The position numbers were made by a program, and so were the translations under genes. From an uncultured Prevotellaceae bacterium (GTDB lineage Bacteria; Bacteroidota; Bacteroidia; Bacteroidales; Bacteroidaceae): a stretch of DNA of 33,989 nt. The notes below the pieces were generated by a model. The model was not told where the DNA came from. It saw only the letters and a program-made list of their open reading frames with translations, and did no database searches. The stretch covers positions 1 to 33,989 of the forward strand of contig ONCZ01000028.1 in assembly GCA_900316445.1 (NCBI GenBank). Reading direction: 5' to 3'. The first letter of the stretch is position 1; each line of letters starts with the position of its first letter. This document shows positions 16,242 to 25,550 of this stretch, piece after piece.

Positions 16242-18749
16242 ATGAACAGACTATTGATGACTTTTATGCTTAGCGTCCTCACAACTATGGTAGCTCAAGC
16301 CCAACAACACAAGTTATGGTACAGTCAGCCGGCACGTCACTGGCTGGAGGCATTACCCGTAGGTAACTCCCACCTCGGCGCCATGGTCTATGGCAAGACC
16401 GATACCGAGGAAATCCAGCTGAATGAGGAAACCTTCTGGAGCGGTTCGCCACACAATAACAACAGCCCTGAGGCAAAGGCTCATCTGCAGGAAGTGCGCG
16501 ATTCCATCTTTGCCGGCAAGGAAGAGGCGGCCCACGCCATCATCGACAAGTATTTCTTCAAGGGTCCCCACGGCATGCGGTTCCTCCCCTTAGGAAGCCT
16601 GAAACTGGCTTTCGGTCATACAGACGTCACGGATTTCCGTCGGGAACTGAACCTCGGCGATGCCCTCGCCACCACCTCTTATATATATAATAATGTAAAA
16701 TACGAGCGTACGGTCTTTGCCTCGCAAGCCGATAATGTCATCATCGTCCGCATCAAGGCCGACAAGAAGCGGGCACTCTCCTTCGGGATCGCCTTCACCA
16801 GTCAGTTGCAGTCGAAGGTCATCGCTCCCGTCGTGAAAGGCAAAGGACAGGAGAATCTGTTGTCGGCCACCGTCGAAGGTGTGGAGCAGGAAGGCATACA
16901 GCCGGGACTGAAGGCAGACTGTAAGGTGCTGGTGGAAGCCGACGGCAAAGTGAAGACCGACGGTGAGTCACTCCACGTGGACGGTGCCACCACAGCGACA
17001 CTCTATATCACGGCTGCCACGAACTTCGTGAACTATCAGGATGTCAGTGGCGACGGAGAGAAGAAGAACAAGGAGACGCTGGCCTCGCTGCACGGGAAGA
17101 GTTACGAGCAGCTGCTGAAGGCCCATCTGAAGAAATACCAGGAGCAGTATAACCGGGTGTCGCTGATTCTGAGTAATCAGAATAATCAAAGTAATCAGAA
17201 TAATCAGAATAATCAGAGTACTCAGATTCCCACCGACCAGCGCCTCGCCCAATTTGACGGCTCTGACCTCGATATGGTATCACTGATGATGCAGTACGGC
17301 CGCTATCTGCTGATATCCTCTTCTCAGCCCGGCGGACAGCCCGCAAACCTCCAGGGTGTGTGGAACGACAAGAAAGATGCTCCTTGGGACTCGAAATACA
17401 CCATCAACATCAATGCTGAGATGAACTACTGGCCGGCACTCATCGGCAATCTCGCAGAGACACAGCAGCCGTTGTTCTCGATGATCCGCGACCTCAGCGT
17501 GACAGGTACCAAGACCGCTCAGGAGATGTACGGCTGTCGTGGCTGGGTGGCTCATCACAACACCGACCTCTGGCGCGTGGCAGGTCCTGTCGATGGTACT
17601 ACCTGGGGTATGTTCCCCACGGGCGGCGCCTGGCTTACCACCCACCTCTGGCAGCACTATCTCTATACTGGCGACAAGCAGTTCCTCGCCGAATACTACC
17701 CCATTATGAAGGGTGCTGCCGACTTCCTGCTCGACTACCTGCAGCCCTATCCTGCCGACGGCTATATCAAGAATGCCGCAGGCTGGCTCGTCACGGCACC
17801 CACCGTCTCGCCGGAGCATGGTCCTGTGGGTAAGCAGACCACCGTCACCGCCGGTTCTACGATGGACAACCAGATTGTCTTCGATGTACTCTCCCAAACC
17901 CTCGCCGCCGCCAAAATCCTCGGCAAAGACGATTCTTCACTCTTCACTCTTCACTCTTCACTCAAGAAGCTTCCTCCCATGCAGATAGGCCGCTACGGAC
18001 AGTTGCAGGAATGGATGATCGACGGCGACGACCCCAAGGATGAACACCGTCATATCTCCCATCTCTACGGCCTCTATCCCTCCAACCAGATATCGCCCTA
18101 CTCCCACCCCGATCTCTTCACGGCTGCTGCGAACACCCTGAACCAGCGTGGTGACATGGCCACAGGCTGGAGTCTCGGCTGGAAGATCAACTTCTGGGCC
18201 CGTATGCTCGACGGCAACCATGCGTTTACAATTATCAAGAACATGCTCAACGTGATTCCCTATACCACCGAATGGGGCCCCCGTGGCGGTACCTATCCCA
18301 ACCTCTTCGATGCCCATCCGCCCTTCCAGATTGACGGAAACTTCGGTTGTGCGGCAGGTGTCTGTGAGATGCTCCTGCAGAGTCACGACAATGCCGTCCA
18401 TCTGCTGCCCGCCCTGCCCGATGCCTGGAGCCAGGGAGAAGTGAAGGGTCTGCAGGCCCGTGGTGCCTTCACCGTGGATATGTCTTGGAATGACGGACAA
18501 CTGCAGAAGGCCACCATCACCTCGAAGATCGGAGGCACGCTGCGCCTGCGTTCCTACGTCCCTTTGAAGGGCAACGGTTTGCGCAAGGCCGCCGGCGCCT
18601 GTCCCAACCCGCTGTTCGCATCGCCGGAGATACCGGATCCCCTGCATTCATCGGAGTTGTCGGAGTTACAGCTGATCCCCGTGAAGGAGGTCTTCGAGTA
18701 CGACATCGACACAACACCAGGGCAGATTGTTGCTTTAAGCAGGCAATAA
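16242..18749 (+). CDS. GH95 alpha-L-fucosidase / alpha-L-galactosidase
   Basis: The enzyme removes alpha-linked L-fucose or L-galactose; in xylan clusters of Bacteroidota, GH95 members acting on L-galactose side chains of complex arabinoxylan are known, so that activity is favoured here by context. A signal peptide (1-20) precedes [18 protein letters not shown] and [11 protein letters not shown] of the N-terminal beta domain. The (alpha/alpha)6 barrel has [26 protein letters not shown] (near 386, catalytic Asn residues), [14 protein letters not shown] (near 523, acid) and [11 protein letters not shown] (near 695, Asp). The 835 residues include two repeat-derived insertions: a Gln/Asn-rich stretch at about 311-328 and [10 protein letters not shown] near 566-575. 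Neither touches the active-site motifs. The gene has its own promoter and long leader. Confidence 0.93.
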   Translation: MNRLLMTFMLSVLTTMVAQAQQHKLWYSQPARHWLEALPVGNSHLGAMVYGKTDTEEIQLNEETFWSGSPHNNNSPEAKAHLQEVRDSIFAGKEEAAHAIIDKYFFKGPHGMRFLPLGSLKLAFGHTDVTDFRRELNLGDALATTSYIYNNVKYERTVFASQADNVIIVRIKADKKRALSFGIAFTSQLQSKVIAPVVKGKGQENLLSATVEGVEQEGIQPGLKADCKVLVEADGKVKTDGESLHVDGATTATLYITAATNFVNYQDVSGDGEKKNKETLASLHGKSYEQLLKAHLKKYQEQYNRVSLILSNQNNQSNQNNQNNQSTQIPTDQRLAQFDGSDLDMVSLMMQYGRYLLISSSQPGGQPANLQGVWNDKKDAPWDSKYTININAEMNYWPALIGNLAETQQPLFSMIRDLSVTGTKTAQEMYGCRGWVAHHNTDLWRVAGPVDGTTWGMFPTGGAWLTTHLWQHYLYTGDKQFLAEYYPIMKGAADFLLDYLQPYPADGYIKNAAGWLVTAPTVSPEHGPVGKQTTVTAGSTMDNQIVFDVLSQTLAAAKILGKDDSSLFTLHSSLKKLPPMQIGRYGQLQEWMIDGDDPKDEHRHISHLYGLYPSNQISPYSHPDLFTAAANTLNQRGDMATGWSLGWKINFWARMLDGNHAFTIIKNMLNVIPYTTEWGPRGGTYPNLFDAHPPFQIDGNFGCAAGVCEMLLQSHDNAVHLLPALPDAWSQGEVKGLQARGAFTVDMSWNDGQLQKATITSKIGGTLRLRSYVPLKGNGLRKAAGACPNPLFASPEIPDPLHSSELSELQLIPVKEVFEYDIDTTPGQIVALSRQ
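17172..17225. repeat. Nonamer array inside GH95 (Asn/Gln-rich)
   Basis: Six 9-bp units of the type AGTAATCAG or AATAATCAG encode a run of Asn, Gln and Ser. The unit is a multiple of three, so copy changes keep the frame. Flanking GATTCTGAG and CTCAGATTC are near-inverted copies. Confidence 0.9.
17936..17963. repeat. Perfect heptamer array (TTCACTC x4) inside GH95
   Basis: Four identical TTCACTC units encode [10 protein letters not shown] in a surface region of the barrel. Loss or gain of one 7-bp unit would shift the frame. A degenerate reverse-complement version lies inside the histidine-kinase gene at 25756-25783. Confidence 0.93.
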
Positions 18750-18819
18750 ACGGCCTTGCAGACACTCCTAAAAAATGTCAATGATACTTATACGAAAGTA
18801 TATGTTACAAATGGAAATA

Positions 18820-18847
18820 TTTGATGCAAGTTTTTTTCGTACCTTTG
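18820..18847 (+). promoter_or_regulatory. Promoter of the GH3 gene
   Basis: TACCTTTG (18840-18847) is a good -7 box; TTTG at 18820-18823 is a possible -33 box with a short 16-bp spacer. The short spacer resembles one reading of the GH115 promoter and may indicate activator dependence. A small stem (ATACTT/AAGTAT) and ATGTTACAAA lie just upstream. Confidence 0.6.
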
Positions 18848-18869
18848 CACCGATAAAATTCCATTTTAT

Positions 18870-21461
18870 ATGAATTACCGCTTATTATCCATTATTTCAT
18901 TGTTCTGTGCCGGCGTCAGCTTGTCGGCACAGAATTTTCCTTATCAGAATCCGAATCTGAGCGCCAAGGAGCGCGCAGTGGATCTCTGCAGTCGTCTAAC
19001 CCTTGAGGAGAAGGCTCAGCTGATGCTCGACGAGAGTCCTGCCATCCCGCGCCTCGGCATCAAGAAGTTCTTCTGGTGGAGCGAGGCCCTCCACGGTGCT
19101 GCCAATATGGGCAACGTCACCAACTTCCCGGAGCCCGTAGGTATGGCAGCAGCATTCAATCCCGACCTGCTTTACAAGGTGTTCGATGTGGCCAGCACCG
19201 AGTTCCGTGCCCAGTACAACCACCGTATGTACGACCTGGGTGGCGAGGACATGAAGATGCGCAGTCTCTCTGTATGGACTCCGAACGTGAACATCTTCCG
19301 TGATCCCCGTTGGGGGCGTGGACAGGAAACCTACGGCGAAGACCCCTACCTGACGAGTGTCATGGGTGTCCAGGTGGTGCGGGGCCTGCAAGGGCCTGAG
19401 GATGCGAAATACCGCAAACTCTGGGCCTGTGCCAAGCACTATGCCGTACACAGCGGTCCTGAGTACACCCGCCACACCGCCAACCTCACCGATGTGTCTG
19501 CCCGCGACTTCTGGGAGACCTATATGCCTGCCTTCAAGACACTGGTACAGGATGCGAAAGTGCGTGAGGTGATGTGTGCCTATCAGCGCCTCGACGATGA
19601 TCCCTGCTGCGGCTCTACCCGTCTGCTCCAGCAGATCCTCCGCGACGAATGGGGATTCCAGTACCTCGTCGTCAGCGACTGCGGTGCCGTGAGCGACTTC
19701 TACGAGAACCACAAGTCATCCTCTGATGCTGTACACGGCACCTCAAAGGCCGTCCTCGCCGGTACCGATGTGGAGTGCGGTTTCAATTACGCCTATAAGA
19801 GCCTTCCCGAGGCTGTGCGCAAAGGCCTGCTCTCTGAGGCTGAGGTCGACAAGCACGTCATCCGTCTGCTCGAAGGCCGCTTCGACCTGGGTGAGATGGA
19901 CGATCCCTCACTCGTCGAGTGGTCTAAGATCCCCTACTCCGCCATGTCCACGAAGGCCTCTGCACAGATAGCCCTCGACATGGCCCGCCAGTGCATCGTG
20001 CTCCTTCAGAACAAGGGCAACATCCTGCCGCTTAGGAAGAATGCAGAGAAGATAGCCATTATCGGTCCCAACGCTGATAACGAGCCGATGATGTGGGGAA
20101 ACTACAACGGTACCCCCAACCACACCGTCACCATCCTCGACGGCATCAAGGCCAAGCAGAAGAAGCTCGTCTATCTGCCCGGCTGTGACCTGACCTATAA
20201 TCAGGTGATGGAGTGCCATCTTCCCACGGAGTGCGTTGCTCCCGACGGTAAGAAGGGTCTGAAAGGCACCTTCTGGACGAACACCAAGATGGAGGGCAAG
20301 CCCTTCACCACCGAATACTACACGAAGCCTGTCAATGTCACCACAGCAGGTATGCATGTCTTTGCACCCAACCTGCCCATCGAAGACTTCTCCGCCAAAT
20401 ACGAGACCACCTTCACGCCGAAGGAGGCTGGCGAGTATGTGCTGAACGTGGAATCTACTGGCCATTTCGAAGTTTACATCAACGGTGAGCGGAAGATATT
20501 CCAGCATACTTGGCGCGCCACGCCCACCCGTACCGTATTAAATGCAGAGAAGGGACAGAAGTTCCAGATTGAGGTACGTTTCCTGACCGTGAAGACCTGG
20601 GGCGCCTCGATGAAGATCGACGTGGCCCGTGAACTGCCCATCGACTACCAGCAGACCATCGCTCAGCTGAAAGGCATCGACAAGGTAATCTTCTGCGGCG
20701 GTATCTCACCAGCCCTTGAAGGCGAGGAGATGCCCGTGAACATCGAGGGCTTCAAGGGTGGCGACCGCACCAGCATCGAACTGCCGAAAGTGCAGCGCGA
20801 CTTCCTCAAGGCCCTGAAGGCAGCCGGCAAGCAGGTGATCTTCGTCAACTGCTCCGGTTCTGCCATCGCCCTGACGCCAGAGACCGAGAGCTGCGATGCC
20901 ATCCTGCAGGCTTGGTATCCGGGACAGGAGGGTGGTACCGCCGTGGCCGATGTGCTCTTCGGCGACCAAAACCCTGAAGGCAAGCTGTCAGTCACCTTCT
21001 ATAAGAACGACTCCCAATTGCCCGACTATGAGGACTACTCGATGAAGGGCCGCACCTACCGCTATTTCAACGATGCCCTCTTCCCCTTCGGCTATGGCCT
21101 GAGCTATACCACCTTCGAGGTGGGTGAGGCCGCCACATCCGGCACTCCCGGAAATGAAGGCTTCACCGTCTCCGTCCCCGTTAAGAACACCGGAGCACGC
21201 CAGGGTGCCGAAGTCGTACAGCTCTATATCCGCGACCTCTCCGACAAGGAAGGCCCGCTGAAGTCGCTCCGTGGCTTCAAGAAGGTACAGCTGAAGCCCG
21301 GACAGACTGCCACAGCCACCATCGCCCTCGACAAGAAGAGCTTCGAGTTCTGGGATGCAGAGACCAATACGATGCGCACGAAGCCCGGACAGTACGAGCT
21401 GTTCTATGGCACCAGCTCCGCCGACAAAGACCTCCAGAAGCTGACTGTAGAAATTAAATAA
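18870..21461 (+). CDS. xyl3A: GH3 beta-xylosidase with PA14 insertion
   Basis: The enzyme releases xylose from the ends of xylo-oligosaccharides. After a signal peptide (1-20) the first GH3 domain shows FWWSEALHG, SVWTPNVNIFRDPRWGRGQETYGEDP, CAKHYAVHSGPE and the nucleophile Asp in VVSDCGAVSDF (near 270). The second domain begins around residue 375 with VLLQNKGNILPL and GPNAD. A PA14 domain (about 458-585) is inserted in it, and a fibronectin III-like domain (about 755-860) ends the chain. The 863 residues and domain order match Xyl3A, which in Prevotella ruminicola lies beside the GH10-CE1 gene, as here. No promoter box is visible between it and the GH10-CE1 gene, so the two may be co-transcribed across the repeat-filled gap. 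Confidence 0.95.
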   Translation: MNYRLLSIISLFCAGVSLSAQNFPYQNPNLSAKERAVDLCSRLTLEEKAQLMLDESPAIPRLGIKKFFWWSEALHGAANMGNVTNFPEPVGMAAAFNPDLLYKVFDVASTEFRAQYNHRMYDLGGEDMKMRSLSVWTPNVNIFRDPRWGRGQETYGEDPYLTSVMGVQVVRGLQGPEDAKYRKLWACAKHYAVHSGPEYTRHTANLTDVSARDFWETYMPAFKTLVQDAKVREVMCAYQRLDDDPCCGSTRLLQQILRDEWGFQYLVVSDCGAVSDFYENHKSSSDAVHGTSKAVLAGTDVECGFNYAYKSLPEAVRKGLLSEAEVDKHVIRLLEGRFDLGEMDDPSLVEWSKIPYSAMSTKASAQIALDMARQCIVLLQNKGNILPLRKNAEKIAIIGPNADNEPMMWGNYNGTPNHTVTILDGIKAKQKKLVYLPGCDLTYNQVMECHLPTECVAPDGKKGLKGTFWTNTKMEGKPFTTEYYTKPVNVTTAGMHVFAPNLPIEDFSAKYETTFTPKEAGEYVLNVESTGHFEVYINGERKIFQHTWRATPTRTVLNAEKGQKFQIEVRFLTVKTWGASMKIDVARELPIDYQQTIAQLKGIDKVIFCGGISPALEGEEMPVNIEGFKGGDRTSIELPKVQRDFLKALKAAGKQVIFVNCSGSAIALTPETESCDAILQAWYPGQEGGTAVADVLFGDQNPEGKLSVTFYKNDSQLPDYEDYSMKGRTYRYFNDALFPFGYGLSYTTFEVGEAATSGTPGNEGFTVSVPVKNTGARQGAEVVQLYIRDLSDKEGPLKSLRGFKKVQLKPGQTATATIALDKKSFEFWDAETNTMRTKPGQYELFYGTSSADKDLQKLTVEIK

Positions 21462-21488
21462 GAATACAACTTTCACATGTTATTAAAA

Positions 21489-21624
21489 CGACCACTAATT
21501 ACACGAATTTAACGAATTGGCTGGCGCATCAAGAATCGCTGGCGATTCCATTAGTGTAATTCGTCATAAATTTAGTTACTGTGCGCAGCTAAAAAATTCG
21601 TGTAATTCGTGAAATTCGTGGTCG
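21489..21624. repeat. ACGAATT nonamer element with inverted ends, copy 2
   Basis: The left arm starts CGACCACTAATTACACG and the right arm ends in the inverted form closing with CGTGGTCG. Inside lies an extra inverted segment, ATTAGTGTAATTCGT. This is the largest copy and fills most of the gap between the GH3 and GH10-CE1 genes. No other signal is evident in that gap. Confidence 0.87.
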
Positions 21625-21675
21625 AAATAAAAGAATTAAGAATATATCGTTTTATAAACCATCTAACAAAACAGT

Positions 21676-23877
21676 ATGAAAAAAAGAATTTTAACCGGTC
21701 TGGTGCTCGCATGCATGAGCATCTTACCAACCATGGCACAGTGGGGACGTCCCGTTGACTATTCAGCAGGCCCCGGACTCAAGGATGCCTACAAAAACTA
21801 TTTCACAATTGGCGTAGCCGTCAACAAACACAACATCTCTGATCCCGCTCAGATCGAGATCATCAAGAAGCAGTTCAACAGCGTCACCGCCGAGAACGCT
21901 TGGAAACCAGGCGAGATTCATCCGAAAGAGGGTGTATGGAACTTCGGCTTAGCCGACAGCATCGCCAACTTCTGCCGCGAAAACGGTATCAAGATGCGTG
22001 GCCACTGCCTCTGCTGGCACTCACAGTTTGCCGACTGGATGTTCACCGACAAGAAGGGCAAGCCCGTGAAGAAGGAAGTCTTCTACGAGCGTCTGCGCGA
22101 CCACATCCACACGGTGGTGAACCGTTACAAGGATGTCGTCTATGCCTGGGACGTGGTGAATGAGGCTATGGCTGACGACGGCCGCCCCTTCGAGTTCGTC
22201 GATGGCAAGATGGTTCCTGCCAGCCCCTATCGCCAGAGCCGTCACTTCAAGCTCTGCGGCGACGAGTTCATCGCCAAGGCATTCGAGTTCGCCCGTGAGG
22301 CTGATCCCACAGGTGTGCTCATCTACAACGACTACAGCACTGTGGACAATGGCAAGCGCGAGCGTATCTACACGATGGTGAAGAAGATGAAGGACGCCGG
22401 TGTGCCCATCGACGGTATCGGTATGCAGGGCCACTACAACATCTACTTCCCCGACGAGGAGCAGCTCGAGAAGGCCATCAACCGCTTCAAGGAGATTGTC
22501 AACATCATCCACATCACCGAGCTCGACCTCCGTACCAACACCGAGAGCGGCGGTCAGCTGCGTTTCTCCCGTGGCGAGGCCAAGCCTCAGGCTCCCTATA
22601 TCGCCACCCTGCAGGAAGACCAGTACGCCCGTCTGTTCAAGATCTTCCGCAAGCACGCTGACGTCATCAAGAACGTCACTTTCTGGAACCTCAGCGACAA
22701 GGACTCCTGGCTGGGTGTGAACAACCATCCGCTGCCCTTCGACGAGAACTTCAAGGCTAAGCGCTCACTGCAGATCATCCGTGACTTCGACGCCGCTGCC
22801 GACAAGCGCGTGCCGAAGGACGACTGGGTACCCAACCCCATGAACCAGCCCGGACAGGAATATCCGCAGGTGAACTCCGAGGGCTTCGCCCGCTTCCGTG
22901 TAGAAGCTCCCGATGCCAAGTCGGTCATCGTCAGCCTCGGTCTCGGCGGTCGTGGCGGCACCGTGCTCCGCAAGGATAAGGACGGCGTGTGGACAGGTAC
23001 CACCGAGGGCCCGATGGATCCCGGCTTCCACTACTACCACCTCACCATCGACGGCGGTGTGTTCAACGATCCCGGCACCCACAACTACTTCGGTTCCTGC
23101 CGTTGGGAGAGCGGTATCGAGATTCCCGCTCCCGATCAGGACTTCTACGCCTGGCGCAAGGACATTCCTCACGGCAACATCCAGCAGGTCAACTTCTGGT
23201 CTGAGAGCACCGGCAAGATGCAGACTGCCAATGTCTATCTGCCTCCCTGCTACGGCAAGCTCGTGAAGGGTAAGAACGGCAAGCTCGAGCAGACACGCTA
23301 TCCCGTGCTCTATCTGCAGCACGGCTGGGGTGAGAACGAGACCAGCTGGCCCGTACAGGGTAAGGCCGGCATCATTATGGACAACCTGATTGCCGACGGC
23401 AAGATCAAGCCTTTCATCGTCGTGATGGCCTACGGTCTGACCAACGACTTCAAGTTCGGCACCATCGGCAAGTTCACCGCCGAGGAGTTCGAGAAGCTGC
23501 TCATCGACGAGCTCATCCCCGTTGTCGAGAAGCAGTTCCTCACGAAGGAAGGCAAGTGGAACCGTGCCCTCGCAGGTCTCTCTATGGGTGGCATGGAGAC
23601 GAAGCTCATCACCCTGCGTCGTCCCGAGGTCTTCGGTTACTGGGGTCTGCTCTCTGGCGGACAGTATGCTCCCGATGAGATCAAGGATCCGAAGATCGTG
23701 AAGTACATCTTCGAGGGCTGTGGTGACAAGGAGAATCCCGACGGCATCAACAAGAGCGTCGAGTCACTGAAGGCTGCCGGCTACAACGCCGAGGGTCTCA
23801 TCTCCGAGGGCACCGCCCACGAGTTCCTCACCTGGCGCCGCTGCCTCTATCAAATGGCCCAGAGCCTCTTCAAATAA
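21676..23877 (+). CDS. xyn10D-fae1A: GH10-CE1 endo-xylanase / feruloyl esterase
   Basis: One secreted chain of 733 residues both cuts the xylan backbone and removes ester-linked ferulate. A signal peptide (1-21) is followed by a GH10 barrel (about 30-370) with FNSVTAENAWKPGEI, MRGHCLCWHSQ, the acid/base Glu in WDVVNEA (near 162) and the nucleophile Glu in HITELDL (near 282). A beta-sandwich linker (about 395-520) precedes a CE1 domain with [14 protein letters not shown], the nucleophile in GLSMGG (Ser near 635) and the catalytic His in TAHEFLTW (near 714). The order matches Xyn10D-Fae1A of Prevotella ruminicola 23. The usual Met of the ENxMKP motif is Trp here. It is the last gene of the xylan cluster and ends at a strong terminator. 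Confidence 0.95.
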   Translation: MKKRILTGLVLACMSILPTMAQWGRPVDYSAGPGLKDAYKNYFTIGVAVNKHNISDPAQIEIIKKQFNSVTAENAWKPGEIHPKEGVWNFGLADSIANFCRENGIKMRGHCLCWHSQFADWMFTDKKGKPVKKEVFYERLRDHIHTVVNRYKDVVYAWDVVNEAMADDGRPFEFVDGKMVPASPYRQSRHFKLCGDEFIAKAFEFAREADPTGVLIYNDYSTVDNGKRERIYTMVKKMKDAGVPIDGIGMQGHYNIYFPDEEQLEKAINRFKEIVNIIHITELDLRTNTESGGQLRFSRGEAKPQAPYIATLQEDQYARLFKIFRKHADVIKNVTFWNLSDKDSWLGVNNHPLPFDENFKAKRSLQIIRDFDAAADKRVPKDDWVPNPMNQPGQEYPQVNSEGFARFRVEAPDAKSVIVSLGLGGRGGTVLRKDKDGVWTGTTEGPMDPGFHYYHLTIDGGVFNDPGTHNYFGSCRWESGIEIPAPDQDFYAWRKDIPHGNIQQVNFWSESTGKMQTANVYLPPCYGKLVKGKNGKLEQTRYPVLYLQHGWGENETSWPVQGKAGIIMDNLIADGKIKPFIVVMAYGLTNDFKFGTIGKFTAEEFEKLLIDELIPVVEKQFLTKEGKWNRALAGLSMGGMETKLITLRRPEVFGYWGLLSGGQYAPDEIKDPKIVKYIFEGCGDKENPDGINKSVESLKAAGYNAEGLISEGTAHEFLTWRRCLYQMAQSLFK

Positions 23878-23898
23878 GAATAGGTACACATATAATAA

Positions 23899-23930
23899 TC
23901 CCCCGCCGATTGTTTTGGCGGGGGATTTTT
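23899..23930. terminator. Rho-independent terminator closing the xylan cluster
   Basis: TCCCCCGCC and GGCGGGGGA form a perfect 9-bp GC-rich stem with a 9-nt loop, followed by TTTTT. On the minus strand the stem is followed by TTATTATAT, so it probably also ends the carboxylesterase transcript, whose stop lies 2 bp away. Confidence 0.92.
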
Positions 23931-23931
23931 G

Positions 23932-25482
23932 TTATTGTGCGGTTTTGGTTTTGCCGCTCTGCATATCGCGGATATATTGCATAAAACGGTCTATCAGCAG
24001 AATCTTCTCCTTGTTGGGCAGAGGTACGAGTGTGGCACCGTCCTTAAACTGCATCACGCTGGGCTTCTGCTCGTCATACACCGTCCATTTCGGCAAACCC
24101 TCACCATTGGGATCACCCGTCTTGGCGAAGTTCACCCAGTACTGCTGCATCAGATCGCCCGTCATCTTCTCCTGAGGATACTTGTCTGCCTCCTTGTCGA
24201 ACCGTCCGTCCAGATACATGATATCATCGGCATGGGCGGCACCACGGCGGTTACCCTTGGCATAGACGGTCTTCTCGGAGTTCTGAGCCAGATACGCCAT
24301 GTAAACGGGACTCTTGCCCGTCTTGGTCTGCAGCTTAGCCCATTGATAGGCTGGCCATCCGAAATTCACATCGCGCACCACGTCGCGGAGGCTGTACAGA
24401 CGCTCCATAGGGGTATTGCCCGGATAAACGGCCTTCGCACTGTCGCCCCAATGGTTAGGCAGAGAGCTCAGCTGCTGGTTGAACATCTCCACACTTACCG
24501 AGTCGAACTCCACGGCACCCTCATCGCTGTTGTGCATGATCAGCACGGGCACATCGTTATACGCACCCTTCTCGTAGAGGGCGTAAACGGGCTCGGGAAC
24601 CACGTAGCCGTCCACGATGGGCATATTGCCCTGGAAGTTCACACCCGTACCCGTCAGCTCCTTGGCATCCATCTGGCGCATCTCGGCGATAGAGTTCTTC
24701 TTCAAACCGTTCATGAACATCCCGCCTATCATCTGAGCCATCTGCTGGTTCACCACATTCATGGGCGACATCCAGGCACCGCTCTCGCTGATGCAGGCAC
24801 GGAACAACCCCTTGGCCAAGGGCGAGGCACAGAGGATATGACAACTCATGGCACCAGCCGATTCGCCAAAGATGGTCACCTTCGAGGGATCGCCGCCGAA
24901 GTTCCTGATGTTACGCTGTATCCACTGCAGGGCGAAAATCTGGTCTAATATACCGTAGTTGCCCGAGTGACCCTCAGGATCCTCCTTGGCCAGTTCGCCA
25001 TGCGCCATGAAGCCTAATGCCCCTGCACGATACTCGATGGATACAGCCACCACACCCCTGCGAGCCAGACTCTGCCACAGCGTACCGCCATAACTCTCAG
25101 TCTGGAAGCCGCCACCATGAATAAACACCATCACGGGCAGCTTCTCATCCACCGACTTGGCGGGAGTCACCACACTCAGGTTCAGGCAATCCTCGCTCAT
25201 CATGTCGTATTTCACATAGCTCTTCTCGGGCTGAGGGGGCCACTTACCCACCGTCTCGGCCTTCAGCACACCCTCCCAAGGCTTGGCGGGCTGTGGAGCC
25301 TTCCACCGCAGATCGCCCACGGGAGGAGCCGCATAGGGAATGGCGTAGTAACAGGCTATACCACCGTCCTCGAGCACGCCCTCCACGTCACCGGTTTCTA
25401 CATGAGTCTTCAGCAGAGGCTGAGCCCCCACCGTCATCGCCGTCATCAGTCCGCAGACCATCATAAATAGTTTCTGTTTCAT
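23932..25482 (-). CDS. Type-B carboxylesterase (para-nitrobenzyl esterase family)
   Basis: This is a secreted alpha/beta-hydrolase of 516 residues, normal for the family. A signal peptide (1-20) is followed by YAIPYAAPPVGDLRW, SEDCLNLSVVTP, the oxyanion-hole motif IHGGGF, the nucleophile elbow FGESAGA (Ser near 207), an acidic residue in NSDEGAVEF and the His in GAAHADDI. The family hydrolyses carboxylic esters, but the substrate is not visible in the sequence. Its place beside the xylan cluster suggests plant-wall esters, while its strand and order (response regulator, kinase, esterase) suggest co-transcription with the two-component genes. No -7 box is seen directly before it. A half operator ATTAGAC lies about 36 bp upstream. 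Confidence 0.92.
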   Translation of the reverse strand: MKQKLFMMVCGLMTAMTVGAQPLLKTHVETGDVEGVLEDGGIACYYAIPYAAPPVGDLRWKAPQPAKPWEGVLKAETVGKWPPQPEKSYVKYDMMSEDCLNLSVVTPAKSVDEKLPVMVFIHGGGFQTESYGGTLWQSLARRGVVAVSIEYRAGALGFMAHGELAKEDPEGHSGNYGILDQIFALQWIQRNIRNFGGDPSKVTIFGESAGAMSCHILCASPLAKGLFRACISESGAWMSPMNVVNQQMAQMIGGMFMNGLKKNSIAEMRQMDAKELTGTGVNFQGNMPIVDGYVVPEPVYALYEKGAYNDVPVLIMHNSDEGAVEFDSVSVEMFNQQLSSLPNHWGDSAKAVYPGNTPMERLYSLRDVVRDVNFGWPAYQWAKLQTKTGKSPVYMAYLAQNSEKTVYAKGNRRGAAHADDIMYLDGRFDKEADKYPQEKMTGDLMQQYWVNFAKTGDPNGEGLPKWTVYDEQKPSVMQFKDGATLVPLPNKEKILLIDRFMQYIRDMQSGKTKTAQ

Positions 25483-25550
25483 CGCTGATTAAGTTTATAA
25501 TAATACATCTTTTATATATTAGACGCAACCAAACCCCAAAAAGTTGCAGA

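Noticed and set aside
18652-18669. Two CGGAGTT nonamers near the end of GH95 as another array
   Set aside because: Only two units are present, too few to separate from chance.
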